Source: Kitasatospora aureofaciens (GTDB taxonomy: Bacteria > Actinomycetota > Actinomycetes > Streptomycetales > Streptomycetaceae). From it: a stretch of DNA of 64,000 nt. The notes beneath the pieces were generated by a model that was not told the DNA's origin, made no database searches, and was given only the letters and a program-made list of their open reading frames with translations. Positions 8,777-17,319 of this stretch are shown here, in pieces. The first letter of the stretch is position 1. Each line of letters starts with the position of its first letter. Where the stretch lies: NCBI RefSeq assembly GCF_019192735.1, contig NZ_JAHTKP010000024.1:46972-110971 (forward strand), given 5' to 3'. Made by a program: the position numbers and the translations under genes.

Positions 8777-9700
8777 TCACCGCTGGGCGCGGCGGAAGTC
8801 GCCCGGGGTGCGGCCGGTCTCGCGGGTGAAGAACTTGCCGAAGTTGGTGGCCTCGGTGAAGCCGAGCGTGCGGCCGATCGCGGCCACGGGCAGGTCGGTG
8901 TGGGCGAGCAGGCGCTGTGCTTGGAGGACGACGCGGGCGTCGGCGAGTTGCTTGGCGCTGCGGCCGGTGGCGGCCAGGCACGCGCGGGTCAGGGTTCGGG
9001 GGGAGTAACCGAGCCGGGCGGCGTAGTCCTCGACGGCGCGGGTGGTGGCGAAGGAGTGTTCCAGCTCGCGGCGGAAGGCGAGGTAGACCTCGGCGCCGGG
9101 CGTGGCGGGGACGGGGCGTCCGGCCGGGTCCGGGAGGCGGGCCATGCGGATCAGCAGCGCGCCGAGGAGCTGGCGCAGCAATGCTCCGGTCAGCTCAACG
9201 TCCGTGTCGGCGAGCGCTGTTGTGTCAGGGGTCTGCTCACCTCTCAGCGTCCGGTATTCCGCGTCCATCTCCGTCACCGCGCGATCGAAGGCGTCGAAGT
9301 CGTCGGGCGGCAGGCGCCGGGCGACCGGGCCGAAGCCGCCGAGCACCTCGCGCGTCGCGGGCAGCGGCGACGGGAAGTCGGCGGTGAACAGCAGCAGGAC
9401 GGCGTCGAGGTCCGCGGGGCGGCCGTTCGCGGCGGAGGGCAGGCGTTGCACCTGGCCGGGCCGTAGGTGCAGCAGCGTGCCGTGGACGCACGGGTGGGTG
9501 ACGAAATCGACCATCGCGGCACCCTCGCCGCCGCGCACGAGCATGATCTGGTGGAAGTCGAGGCGGCTCGGCCTGCGGGCGACCGAGCTCTTCAAGCGGC
9601 GCTTCAACGCGTCGAAAGTCAGCACCTCGACGCCGATGTGCAACCGGTCGGGATTGTCGTAGGCGATGTCGATGACATCGCGCTGTCCACTTTCGACCAT
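8777..9700 (-). CDS. AraC-family transcriptional regulator
   Basis: 307 residues. The N-terminal part is an AraC-ligand-binding beta-barrel (DFHQIMLVRGGEGAAMVDF). The C-terminal 100 residues carry two helix-turn-helix motifs ending in LGFTEATNFGKFFTRETGRTPGDFRR, a textbook AraC/XylS signature. ATG 9700 is taken as the start; an in-frame start at 9757 is possible. It is divergent from the NTF2-like gene at 9805, which is the probable target. Confidence 0.85.
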   Translation of the reverse strand: MVESGQRDVIDIAYDNPDRLHIGVEVLTFDALKRRLKSSVARRPSRLDFHQIMLVRGGEGAAMVDFVTHPCVHGTLLHLRPGQVQRLPSAANGRPADLDAVLLLFTADFPSPLPATREVLGGFGPVARRLPPDDFDAFDRAVTEMDAEYRTLRGEQTPDTTALADTDVELTGALLRQLLGALLIRMARLPDPAGRPVPATPGAEVYLAFRRELEHSFATTRAVEDYAARLGYSPRTLTRACLAATGRSAKQLADARVVLQAQRLLAHTDLPVAAIGRTLGFTEATNFGKFFTRETGRTPGDFRRAQR

Positions 9701-9804
9701 GTCGAGTCCCGACTCTACCTCGTCCGGAGGACGGCCCCGAAGGCACTGTGGAGTCACGGCCGAAAAGCCGTCACCACCCCTTCGTGAAGTAAGGACCTTT
9801 CACC

Positions 9805-10185
9805 ATGTCCCCTGTCATCACCGACCCCGCGAAGCTGCCGATCCTGTTCCAGGACGCCTTGAACGCCGGCGACGTCGACGGCGTGCTGGCTCTGTTCGCC
9901 CCGGGTGCGGGCATGCGCACGGTGGCCGGCGAGCACATCACCGGCGCCGAGGCGTTGCGTGCGGAGATCGGCGGGACCGTCGCCGCCCGCGGCCGGCTGA
10001 CGAACGTCTCGCGGCACACCCTCGTCGGCGCGGAAACCGCCCTGCTGGTCACCGACTGGAACCTGGAGATCGACGGCCCCGGCGGCGAACGGATCGCCCC
10101 GACCGGCACCACCGCCAACATCGCCCGCCGGGACGCCGACGGCGACTGGCGCTTCACCCTCCTCAACCCGCTCGGCACCGTCTGA
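9805..10185 (+). CDS. NTF2-like (SnoaL/YybH) domain protein
   Basis: 126 residues forming a cone-shaped alpha+beta NTF2-like fold: LFQDALNAGDVDGVLALFAP at the N-terminus, GAEALRAEI, and a C-terminal strand DWRFTLLNPLG. Such proteins are small enzymes or ligand-binding domains; no catalytic residue pattern is distinctive here. An AAGGA site precedes ATG 9805. It is divergent from the AraC gene. Confidence 0.75.
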   Translation: MSPVITDPAKLPILFQDALNAGDVDGVLALFAPGAGMRTVAGEHITGAEALRAEIGGTVAARGRLTNVSRHTLVGAETALLVTDWNLEIDGPGGERIAPTGTTANIARRDADGDWRFTLLNPLGTV

Positions 10186-10245
10186 GCCCGCGGTCCCCCT
10201 TCAGCCGCGGCCCGCCCGAGGTGCCCTCGCCCGTCCGGCGTCGGC

Positions 10246-10511
10246 TCAGGGGGCCGGCCGGGGCTCCTCGGAGCGTGCGTCGAACGCGGCGCGGGCGGCC
10301 TGGATCCCGGCGGCGTGGTCGACGGCCCAGTCCGCGACGGCGGTGGTCAGCCGGCCGGCGGCGTGCCCGAGGTCGGTGAGGGAGTACTCGACGCGCGGGG
10401 GCACAGTGGGGTAGACGGTGCGGGTGACCAGGCCGTCGCGTTCCAGGGCGCGCAGGGTCTGGGTGAGCATCTTCTGCGTCACGCCGTCGAGCAGGCGGCG
10501 CAGCGGCTGCC
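10246..10511 (-). pseudogene. HxlR-family regulator, N-terminus deleted
   Basis: The minus-strand frame ending at 10246 gives the C-terminal three quarters of an HxlR winged-helix regulator: LDGVTQKMLTQTLRALERDG, then RTVYPTVPPRVEYSLTDLG and a helical tail. The first ~35 residues (the CPVxRxLxxIGGKW helix) are missing. At about 10505-10511 the homology stops and an unrelated P450 fragment begins on the opposite strand. No valid start remains, so it is dead or badly truncated. Confidence 0.75.
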
Positions 10512-10665
10512 CATGGAGATCCTCTGCGCCTGGCTGGGCCTGCCCGCACAGGACGCCGCCTTCCTGGCCCGCCTCACCCGCCGCTGGTCTGTCGCCCATG
10601 AACTCGGGCCCACCGCCGCACAGTTGGCCGACCCCGACCGCGCCCACGACGCGCTGCGCTCCACT
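10500..10665 (+). pseudogene. cytochrome P450 internal fragment
   Basis: The plus strand reads LPMEILCAWLGLPAQDAAFL near 10507, then LTRRWSVAHELGPTAAQL, matching the mid-region (D-E helix, LPxxVICxLLGxPxxD) of bacterial P450s. There is no start, no I-helix and no haem-Cys loop. It abuts the truncated HxlR gene head-on, a recombination scar. Confidence 0.55.
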
Positions 10666-10679
10666 CGGCTGAAAGCGGG

Positions 10680-10949
10680 TCAGGGCCGTGACACCTCGGC
10701 CGGGGTGAACCCGGCGAGGTGGGAGCAGAGCGCTTCGACCGTGGGGTGGCGCCTCAGGTCAGCTACCGGGATCGTCAGCCCGTACCGCTCCTCCAGCTCG
10801 GCGACGACCGTCACCTCCTCCATGCTCGTCACCCCGAGCCCGTCCAGCGGCACGGTGACGTCGATCTCCTCCGGCGCGAGCTCCAGCAGCTCGGCGAGGC
10901 GGCCTGTCAGCCAGGCAGCCATCTCTGCGGGGTCGGTGGAACGACTCAT
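10680..10949 (-). CDS. acyl carrier protein
   Basis: 89 residues, four-helix ACP/PCP type. The phosphopantetheine site is LGVTSMEEV at about residues 39-47 (canonical GxDSL; the serine is kept, with T-S-M in place of D-S-L). An acidic helix follows (VVAELEERYGLTI). The gene is 73 bases downstream of the fatty acyl-AMP ligase, its natural loading partner: the ligase activates a fatty acid as the acyl adenylate and passes it to the ACP thiol. Confidence 0.85.
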   Translation of the reverse strand: MSRSTDPAEMAAWLTGRLAELLELAPEEIDVTVPLDGLGVTSMEEVTVVAELEERYGLTIPVADLRRHPTVEALCSHLAGFTPAEVSRP

Positions 10950-11022
10950 GCGCCCACCTCGCTGCGCTCGGCGGTCGCCTCGCGAGACGCGCACCTGTCG
11001 ATGGTTCGCTCGCTCCGCTCGC

Positions 11023-12819
11023 TCACTTGCTCTCCTTGCTGTCGGTGCTGCCGTCCGGGCTTCGCCCGTCCGCGAGGTACCGGGCGCGGCAGTCGCCGCG
11101 CCGGAGCTTTCCGCTGGTGGTACGCGGCAGGCTGCCCCGCCGGACCGCGAGCACGTCGTACGGCCGCACTCCGTGGCGCTCGGCGACGGCCGCCCGCACC
11201 CTCCGCCGCAGCCCGATGTCCTCCGCGCTCTGCGGGCCGGCGACGAGTTCCACCACGACCACCAGCCGGTCGCCCTCGCCGTCGCCGCCCGGCACCGCGA
11301 AGGCGGCCACCGCCGTGGGTACGGCTTCGGGGACCGCCCGGCGGACGGTGTCCTCGATGTCGCTCGCCGCGTGGTTGGCGCCGTGGACGATGATGGCGTC
11401 CTTGATCCGGCCGAGGACGAACACCTCACCGTCGTGCAGGAAGCCCAGGTCGCCGGTGCGCAGCCAGCCGTGCTCGCCGCCGTCCGCCGTTGTGAGGACG
11501 CGGTCGAACAGCGCTGCGGTGGGGCCGGGTTGCTGCCAGTAGCCGGCTGCCACGTTGGGGCCGCGGACCCACAGTTCCCCGACCGAGCCGGGTGGCCGCT
11601 CGACCCCGGTTTCGGGGTCCGCCACGCGCACGTCCTGCCCGACCGGCCGGCCGCAGCCCGCCACCGTCGTCACCCGGGCCGCCCGGTCCCGGTCGGGCAG
11701 GATGCTGATCGCTCCGGCCGCCAGTGCGTCGCCGTCGAGGGCGAGTTCGGTCCAGCTCTGCCCGACCCGGTTGCAGGCCACCAGCACGGTGGCCTCCGCC
11801 AGCCCGTAGCTGGGCTTGACCGCGTCGGGGGCGAGGCCGGCCGCGGCAAAGGCTTCCGTGAAGCGGCGCAGGGTGTCGACGCGTACCGGCTCGGCGCCGT
11901 TGGTGAGCACGCGGACGCTGCTGAGGTCGAGCCCCGCGGCGTCGGGAATCCGCTGGACGCAGAGGTCGTAGGCGAAATTGGGGCCGCCGCTGAAGTGGGC
12001 GCGGTGCACGCCGAGGAGCCGCAGCCACCGCCGGGGCCGCTGGATGAACGCCAGCGGCGACATCAGGGCGACGTGCGCCCCGGCCAGCATCGGGGCGAGC
12101 ACCCCGATGTTCAGGCCCATGTCGTGGAAGAGCGGCAGCCAGCTGGCGATGGGCGTGCCGTCGGACAGCCCGCAGCCGTCGACGACCTGCCGGGTGCTGG
12201 CCACCAGGTTTCCGTGGGTGATGACGGCGCCGTTGGGGCGCCCGGTGGAGCCCGAGGTGTACTGCAGGTAGGCGGGCTCGGCCGGGCCCGCCCGGTGGCC
12301 CGACCAGTCGCGGGCGAGGCGCGGCTCCGTCTCCTCCACCGCCCACACCGGTACCCGGCCGCCGCCCAGGCTCTGGCACAGCGCCTGCTGAGGTCCGACG
12401 CTCAGCAGGCAGACCGGGTCCGCGTCCGCGAGGACGGCCGCCAGGCGTTCTGTCCGCCGGGGGTCCTCCGGCGGGAACAGCGGCACGGCGATCATCCCGG
12501 CGTACAGGCAGGCCAGGACGGCGACGGCGTACTCCACGCTCTGGGGGCACAGCACGGCGACGCGCCCACCGCGAGGAAACCCGGCTTCGAGCGCGGCGGC
12601 CAGGGCTCGGGCCCGCAGGTCCACCTCCGCGAAGGTCAGCGTCTGCCAGGTGCCCTCCGGGTCCCGGCCGTGGTCGACGAAGCTGAGTGCTGGACGGGTG
12701 CCGTGGTGTGTGGCGTGTCCGTTCAGCACCGCCGGCAGCGGCCGCCAGCCGTCGGCCTCGGGCGACCGGTCCACGGCGGGCGGGTGTGACGCGGATCCGG
12801 GCGCGAAGTGGTCGGGCAT
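11023..12819 (-). CDS. fatty acyl-AMP ligase (FAAL)
   Basis: 598 residues of the ANL adenylate-forming superfamily. Motifs: YTSGSTGRPNGAVITHGNL (P-loop-like A3, near residue 165), SWLPLFHDMGL, PSYGLAEATV, GWLRTGDLGFL (A7) and the C-terminal lysine motif PRTTSGKLRR. The HDMGLN text and the spacing of motifs match FadD32-type FAALs, which load fatty acids onto ACPs in lipopeptide and polyketide pathways rather than making CoA esters. ATG 12819 is preceded by GGAG. It appears intact, unlike its neighbours on both sides, and forms an operon with the ACP. Confidence 0.85.
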   Translation of the reverse strand: MPDHFAPGSASHPPAVDRSPEADGWRPLPAVLNGHATHHGTRPALSFVDHGRDPEGTWQTLTFAEVDLRARALAAALEAGFPRGGRVAVLCPQSVEYAVAVLACLYAGMIAVPLFPPEDPRRTERLAAVLADADPVCLLSVGPQQALCQSLGGGRVPVWAVEETEPRLARDWSGHRAGPAEPAYLQYTSGSTGRPNGAVITHGNLVASTRQVVDGCGLSDGTPIASWLPLFHDMGLNIGVLAPMLAGAHVALMSPLAFIQRPRRWLRLLGVHRAHFSGGPNFAYDLCVQRIPDAAGLDLSSVRVLTNGAEPVRVDTLRRFTEAFAAAGLAPDAVKPSYGLAEATVLVACNRVGQSWTELALDGDALAAGAISILPDRDRAARVTTVAGCGRPVGQDVRVADPETGVERPPGSVGELWVRGPNVAAGYWQQPGPTAALFDRVLTTADGGEHGWLRTGDLGFLHDGEVFVLGRIKDAIIVHGANHAASDIEDTVRRAVPEAVPTAVAAFAVPGGDGEGDRLVVVVELVAGPQSAEDIGLRRRVRAAVAERHGVRPYDVLAVRRGSLPRTTSGKLRRGDCRARYLADGRSPDGSTDSKESK

Positions 12820-13138
12820 GGCAGGGTCTCCTTCACCGGGGGGCGGCCGGGCCCGGTCGCGCGTGCAGCCGCCAGCTGACACCGGAACCGGTGTCCGCCA
12901 CCAACGAGCCGGGGACCGGGTACGGCATCCGGGTGATTCCTTCCTCCGTACGGGTGGACCCGGAGTGCCGAGCCTCACCTGGCCGCGCGGGGTCTCGTAC
13001 TTCTGTGCACCCGGACGGACCGTCATGGATGCAGTATCCGAACGGGGCTGGGATCGTTTCCCGGTTGCACGCACCTTCCTTCGCCTCACCGGCCGCGCCG
13101 ACGGTGAGGCACCCCCGGTCCACGACAGCGGAGCAGCA

Positions 13139-13762
13139 ATGACGACGCACAGCGGCCCGACCGGCGACGTAACCACCGTCGACGCTTCGGAACTCGGCTC
13201 GGTGCAGGACAGGGGAATGCTGGAGTGGTCCCGTCAGCGCCCCGACGACGGGTTCGTGATCGGCGTGGCGCTACGGCTGCGGGGCACCCGGCCCACGCCG
13301 GAGCGGCTCGCGGCGCTCGTCCAGGCACGCCTGCCCCGACTGCCGGTCCTCGCCGAGCAGTTGGACGGTCCGGTCCGCCAGGAGTGCTGGCGCGCGGCCG
13401 ACGGCTTCGACGCGGCGCACCACGTGGAAGAGCATCTCGATGGCCCAGGCGGCGTCGAACCGGCCTTCCAGCGCGGCGCAGCAGACCTCGTCCGCAGCCC
13501 CTGGCTGGTGAGCACCTCCACCGACCGGGCCTGGCAGGACACCGACCTACCCCTGTCCAGCCGGATCGCCACCGGCTTCCTCGGCGCCGTCACCGCCCGA
13601 CTCCCGCACCACCCGGGCCTGTACCTGCGCTTCGTCCGCACCATGCAGATGCTCGACCCGCCCGCCACCCTCGCCTCACCCCGCGCCCTCACCCAGCTCG
13701 CCTCCGTCCCGTCGGTGAAACGCCACCTCGCGAGCTGCACCTGCCCCGGAGCGGTCACCTGA
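13139..13762 (+). pseudogene. chimera of WS/DGAT N-terminus and FAD-monooxygenase C-terminus
   Basis: A 207-codon frame from ATG 13139. Residues about 15-100 look like the N-terminus of wax ester synthase/diacylglycerol acyltransferase proteins (RLAALVQARLPRLPVLAEQL, WRAADGFDAAHHVEEHL). From about 13455 the text changes to the C-terminus of an FAD-dependent monooxygenase (LVRSPWLVSTSTDRAWQDTD, then PHHPGLYLRFVRTMQMLDPP). The WS/DGAT HHxxxDG catalytic motif and the flavin domain are both absent, so this is an in-frame deletion fusion and probably not functional. Confidence 0.6.
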
Positions 13763-13818
13763 CGACGGTCCGGAGGCGCGGACAGGGCTCACGGGCTGGT
13801 CCAGCTTCCCGGGGACAG

Positions 13819-14625
13819 CTACCCGCCCGGGGCGATAGCGGCCCGCGTGCTCGATCGGCGCAGGTGGGCGTCGATCAGGGCGAAGGTGGCTTCCGGCTGT
13901 TCGATCTGCGGGAGATGGCCCGCCTCGGGGACGACCTCGAACCGGCCGTTGCCCAGGGCGTCGGCGTACGCCGTTCCGTAGGCGGGGGTGACGATGCGGT
14001 CGCTCTCTCCCCAGAGCAGGAGGCTGGGCACCGTGACGCGGCCGAGGCGGCGGAGCAGCTTGGGGTCGTGCATGTAGGGGTCGCCGGCGAGGGTGCGCAT
14101 GGTGGCCATGTTGGCTTGCCGGACGGCGAGTTGGCCGGCCGGGAGGCGGGTGGGGTCGAGGTAGTGGCGGTCGGGGTCGTGCCAGGAGTGTTCCGCGAGG
14201 CCGCGGGCGTCGAGGGCGGAGACGTCGGTGATCGGTTCCGTTCCGACGTGCACGCCGACGGCGTCGATCAGGACGAGGCCCGTGATGATCCCGGCCGTGT
14301 CCCGGACGGCCATCTCGGCGGCGATCCAGCCGCCGAGCGAGGAGCCGACGACCAGGACGTCCTCCAGCCGGCGGTCGTGGAGGTGGTGCAGGTAGGCGAG
14401 GGCGAGGTCGTCGATGCCAGTGAGCCAGTCGGGGCGGTGGGTGCCGTCCCAGCCGGGGTGCACGGGCGTGATGGTGTGAGCGGTCCGGGCGAGGTGCTCG
14501 GCGAGGCCGGCGACGGTGGCCGGGCCCCCGCCGCCGTGCAGGATCAGGACCGGCCGGCCGGCGCCTGCCTCGGAGACGGTGAGGGAGAGGTCCTCGTACA
14601 CGAGCGCTGTGCGGTCTGTAGGCAT
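13819..14625 (-). CDS. alpha/beta hydrolase
   Basis: 268 residues. LILHGGGGP forms the oxyanion loop, GSSLGGWIA is the nucleophile elbow (Ser near residue 95), WGESDRIV gives the acid and EAGHLPQIEQPEA the catalytic His near residue 245. This is a standard alpha/beta hydrolase, possibly an esterase or C-C hydrolase. It is transcribed divergently from a MarR regulator 61 bases away with a palindrome between them, so regulation by that protein is likely. Confidence 0.85.
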   Translation of the reverse strand: MPTDRTALVYEDLSLTVSEAGAGRPVLILHGGGGPATVAGLAEHLARTAHTITPVHPGWDGTHRPDWLTGIDDLALAYLHHLHDRRLEDVLVVGSSLGGWIAAEMAVRDTAGIITGLVLIDAVGVHVGTEPITDVSALDARGLAEHSWHDPDRHYLDPTRLPAGQLAVRQANMATMRTLAGDPYMHDPKLLRRLGRVTVPSLLLWGESDRIVTPAYGTAYADALGNGRFEVVPEAGHLPQIEQPEATFALIDAHLRRSSTRAAIAPGG

Positions 14626-14653
14626 GCCGTCAGAGTAACTAAATATCTTTATA

Positions 14654-14665
14654 TAAGCTAGCTTA
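14654..14665. promoter_or_regulatory. palindromic operator candidate for the MarR regulator
   Basis: The perfect 12-bp palindrome TAAGCTAGCTTA lies in a strikingly AT-rich 61-bp gap between the divergent hydrolase and marR genes. A wider inverted repeat ACTAA (14638-14642) / TTAGT (14663-14667) surrounds it. Size and position fit a MarR dimer site covering both promoters. Confidence 0.6.
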
Positions 14666-14686
14666 GTCATGGGATAGGCTCGACGC

Positions 14687-15103
14687 ATGCAAGGTGACCT
14701 GCAAGTCCTCGGCCGGGCGGTCAAGCAAGCCCAGTACCGGCAGCACCGGGCGCTCGACAGTGCCCTGGCCGCGGTCGGCACGACGCTGGCCCAGTGGGAC
14801 GCCCTGCGCGCGATCGGCCGCTCACCCGGGGCATCGGCGCGCGAGCTGGCCGCGGCGACCTTCCAGAGCGAGCAGGCCTTCGGAACGCTCGTCGGCCGCC
14901 TGACGGCACAAGGCCTGGTCGAGCGCCGCCCAGGGCACGGCCGACGCATCGAGCACCACCTCACGCCGGCCGGCGAGCAGGTCCTCGCAGCCGGGCACGG
15001 GGTCGCCGACGAGGTGCTCGCCGACTGCTTCTCCACCTTGTCCGAGACGGAGCGGGCGGCCCTGCTCGATCTGCTCAAGCGCCTGACCGGAGAAGGCGGG
15101 TAG
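14687..15103 (+). CDS. MarR-family transcriptional regulator
   Basis: 138 residues with the MarR winged helix: LAQWDALRAIGRSPGASARELA, SEQAFGTLVGRLTAQGLVER, then the wing RRPGHGRRIEHHLTPAGEQVL. It is divergent from the alpha/beta hydrolase and probably represses it and itself through the palindrome between them. Confidence 0.88.
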   Translation: MQGDLQVLGRAVKQAQYRQHRALDSALAAVGTTLAQWDALRAIGRSPGASARELAAATFQSEQAFGTLVGRLTAQGLVERRPGHGRRIEHHLTPAGEQVLAAGHGVADEVLADCFSTLSETERAALLDLLKRLTGEGG

Positions 15104-15223
15104 CGGAGGACACCGCGCACCGGCGTCCCTTTCCCTGATGGCGTGTTGGGCACTGGGTACGGGCCACGCGGAGCGAGGAGAGACGCCGGCGAACTCGCCA
15201 TCGCCGCCGAGCTCGGCAGGGTG

Positions 15224-15365
15224 TCAGCAGCAGCCGGACGGGTCGTTGCTCTCCAGGAGCTTCTTGGTCAGGGGGCGGCCGATCTGGTGGGCGGCGGCGA
15301 CGGGCAGGATCGTGGCGCCGGGGTGCTGGTGGAGCCAGGGTGTCCATGGGTCGGGTTCCTTGTCG
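15224..15365 (-). pseudogene. merB: probable organomercurial lyase (MerB) C-terminal remnant
   Basis: Directly downstream of merA, the minus-strand frame ending at TGA 15224 has near-perfect GC3 bias and reads WLHQHPGATILPVAAAHQIG, then RPLTKKLLE and a final CC. This resembles the MerB C-terminus (AxxWxxxHP..G.xLxxxxAxxLGRxxxxxLL). Only about 40 codons remain and no start is present, so the gene was truncated when merA's downstream region was deleted. Identity rests on a short match plus the mer context. Confidence 0.45.
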
Positions 15366-15374
15366 GGTGGCGGG

Positions 15375-16814
15375 TCAGCCGGCGCAGCAGGAAAGCTTGG
15401 CGACGTCGCCGGTGTAGGTCTGGGCGGCGAGTTTGAGGGCTTCGGCCATGGTCAGGTAGGGGGCCCAGGTGTGGGCGAGCTGGTCCACGGTGAGACCGGC
15501 GCTGAGGGCGTAGGTGGCGGCGGTGATGACGTCGCCGGCGTTCTCCGCGATGACGTGCACGCCGAGAAGGCGCCGGGTTCCGGCCTCGGCAACGATCTTG
15601 ACCAGGCCGCGGGTGTCGCGGTCGGCGAGCGCCCTCGGCACGTACTCCAGGGGCAGGATGCGGCAGTCGCAGGCGATGCCGGCCTCGGCCACCTGAGCTT
15701 CGGTCAGGCCGACGGCGGCGATGGCGGGGCTGGTGAAGGTGACCCGGGGCAGGGCGGTGTAGTCGAGCGTGCGCTCGGCGCCGGCCAGGGCGTTGTCGGC
15801 AACGAGGGTGCCGTGGGCGGCGGCAACGTAGACGAACTGGGGGTGGCCGGTGACATCGCCGGCGGCCCAGATGCGGGGGTTGGTGGTGCACAGGCAGTCG
15901 TCCACGGTGACCTCGCCGCGCCGGCCGGTCTTGACGCCGACCTGGTCCAGGTTCAGGCCGGTGGTGTGGGGGCGGCGGCCGGTGGCGATCAGGAGTTGCT
16001 CGGCGCGCAGCTCGGCCTCGCCGCCGTCCGGCGCGCGGAGGGTCGTGACGGTGCTGTCCGCGTCGCGGCGGACTGCTGTCAGGGTCGTCGCGGTGTGCAC
16101 GGTGATGCCCTCGTCGGCGAAGGCCTGCTCGATCACGGCGGAGACCTCGGGCTCCTCGAAGGGCGCGAGGCGGTCCAGGGCCTCGACGACGGTGACCTCG
16201 GTGCCGAGGCGGGCGAAGATCTGGGCCTGTTCCAGACCGACCGCGTTGCCGCCGACCACGACCATGGACTCGGGCAGGCGGTCGAGTTCCATCGCGGTGG
16301 TGGAGGTCAGGTAGCCGGCCTCCTCCAGGCCTTCGACGGGCGGGGCCCAGGGGGCGGAGCCGGTCGCGACCAGGTAGTGGCCGGCCTCGATCCGCAGCGT
16401 GCCGCCCTCGTTCAGCGCGACGTCCAGGGCGGGGCCATCGCCGTTCCCGGTGAAGGACGCGCTGCCGTGCACCATCTCCCAGCCGTACTCGGCGGCCAGT
16501 TCGGTGTACTTCTCCTCGCGCAGCTGCTCGACCAGCGCGTCCTTGCCGCCGATCAGGGCCGGGAAGTCCACCGGTCCGGAGCCTGCGGTGATGCCGGGGA
16601 AGCGGGTGGCGGCCAGCGCGGTGTGCCGGGCTTCGGCTGCGGCCAGCAGTGCCTTGGAGGGCACGCAGCCCACGTTCACGCAGGTGCCGCCGATGGTGCC
16701 GCGCTCCACCATCACCACCCGCTTGCCCTGGCCGATGGCGGCGATGGCGGCGGCGAACGCCGCCGAGCCCGATCCGATGATTGCCAGGTCGTAGCTGTTC
16801 TTCGTCTCGGTCAC
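15375..16814 (-). CDS. merA: mercury(II) reductase
   Basis: 479 residues. FAD-binding GSGSAAFAAAIAA at the N-terminus, redox-active GGTCVNVGCVPSKALL near residue 45, an NAD-binding VVVGGNAVGLEQAQIFARLG, and the C-terminal LSCCAG vicinal cysteine pair that receives Hg(II). The enzyme reduces Hg(II) to volatile Hg(0) with NADPH in the cytoplasm. It lacks the N-terminal HMA domain found in some MerA proteins. GTG 16814 follows a GAGGAGG site. It is divergent from the ArsR-type regulator, as in Streptomyces mer operons. Confidence 0.92.
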   Translation of the reverse strand: MTETKNSYDLAIIGSGSAAFAAAIAAIGQGKRVVMVERGTIGGTCVNVGCVPSKALLAAAEARHTALAATRFPGITAGSGPVDFPALIGGKDALVEQLREEKYTELAAEYGWEMVHGSASFTGNGDGPALDVALNEGGTLRIEAGHYLVATGSAPWAPPVEGLEEAGYLTSTTAMELDRLPESMVVVGGNAVGLEQAQIFARLGTEVTVVEALDRLAPFEEPEVSAVIEQAFADEGITVHTATTLTAVRRDADSTVTTLRAPDGGEAELRAEQLLIATGRRPHTTGLNLDQVGVKTGRRGEVTVDDCLCTTNPRIWAAGDVTGHPQFVYVAAAHGTLVADNALAGAERTLDYTALPRVTFTSPAIAAVGLTEAQVAEAGIACDCRILPLEYVPRALADRDTRGLVKIVAEAGTRRLLGVHVIAENAGDVITAATYALSAGLTVDQLAHTWAPYLTMAEALKLAAQTYTGDVAKLSCCAG

Positions 16815-16934
16815 GGCGCTGCCTCCTCTGTGCCGGCCCGGACCCGCACCAGCATCTATATGCCTTTCCGAATAGCTCAGCGCCAGCATACTATGCGGGT
16901 AGGCAAATAGCTCTAGTGCTGGGAGTCGCGCGCC
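16815..16934. promoter_or_regulatory. mer operator/promoter region
   Basis: A perfect inverted repeat GCATA-C-TATGC lies at 16886-16896, flanked by direct copies of AATAGCTC (16871-16878 and 16906-16913) and by the inverted pair TGCCT/AGGCA (16861-16865, 16901-16905). The AT-rich 120-bp gap between merA and its ArsR-type repressor is the expected operator location. Confidence 0.6.
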
Positions 16935-17309
16935 ATGACCTCGACCACCGCCCCGGCCGCGCCGGTGCCCGACGCGGCGGCGTGCACCCATACGGACACC
17001 GTGGCGAGGTTCTTCCGCGCGCTGTCCGACCCAACCCGGCTGCGGCTGCTGGAGTTCGTCCTCGCCGCCGAACGCACCTCGGCCGAGTGCGTCGAGCACG
17101 TCGGCATCTCCCAGCCCCGGGTGTCGGTCCACCTGACCTGTCTCGTCGACTGCGGCTACGTCACCGCCCGCCGGGACGGCCGCAAACTCGTCTACTCGGT
17201 CGGCGACCCCAGGGTGGCCGATCTGGTCGTCCTCGCCCGCGCACTGGCCGCCGACAACGCCTCCGCGCTCGACTGCTGCCCCCTAATCCCATCGGCCGAC
17301 CGGCCCTGA
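16935..17309 (+). CDS. merR: ArsR/SmtB-type mercury-responsive repressor
   Basis: 124 residues with a winged helix typical of ArsR proteins: RFFRALSDPTRLRLLEFVL, ISQPRVSVHLTCLVDCGYV, RRDGRKLVYSV. Cysteines at the N-terminus (AAACTHTD), in SAEC, in LTCLVDCG and in the terminal LDCC could form a Hg(II) site. In Streptomyces the mer repressor is an ArsR-type protein despite the name MerR, and this gene is divergent from merA, so the role is likely. Confidence 0.8.
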   Translation: MTSTTAPAAPVPDAAACTHTDTVARFFRALSDPTRLRLLEFVLAAERTSAECVEHVGISQPRVSVHLTCLVDCGYVTARRDGRKLVYSVGDPRVADLVVLARALAADNASALDCCPLIPSADRP

Positions 17310-17319
17310 ACCCGGCAAG

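Noticed and set aside
10315..12789. 824-codon open frame on the plus strand
   Set aside because: Apart from the short P450 fragment at its start it is the antisense of the ACP and fatty acyl-AMP ligase genes; no protein-like motifs.
15138..16910. 590-codon Gly/Val-rich plus-strand frame
   Set aside because: Antisense to merA; the merA frame has all catalytic motifs.
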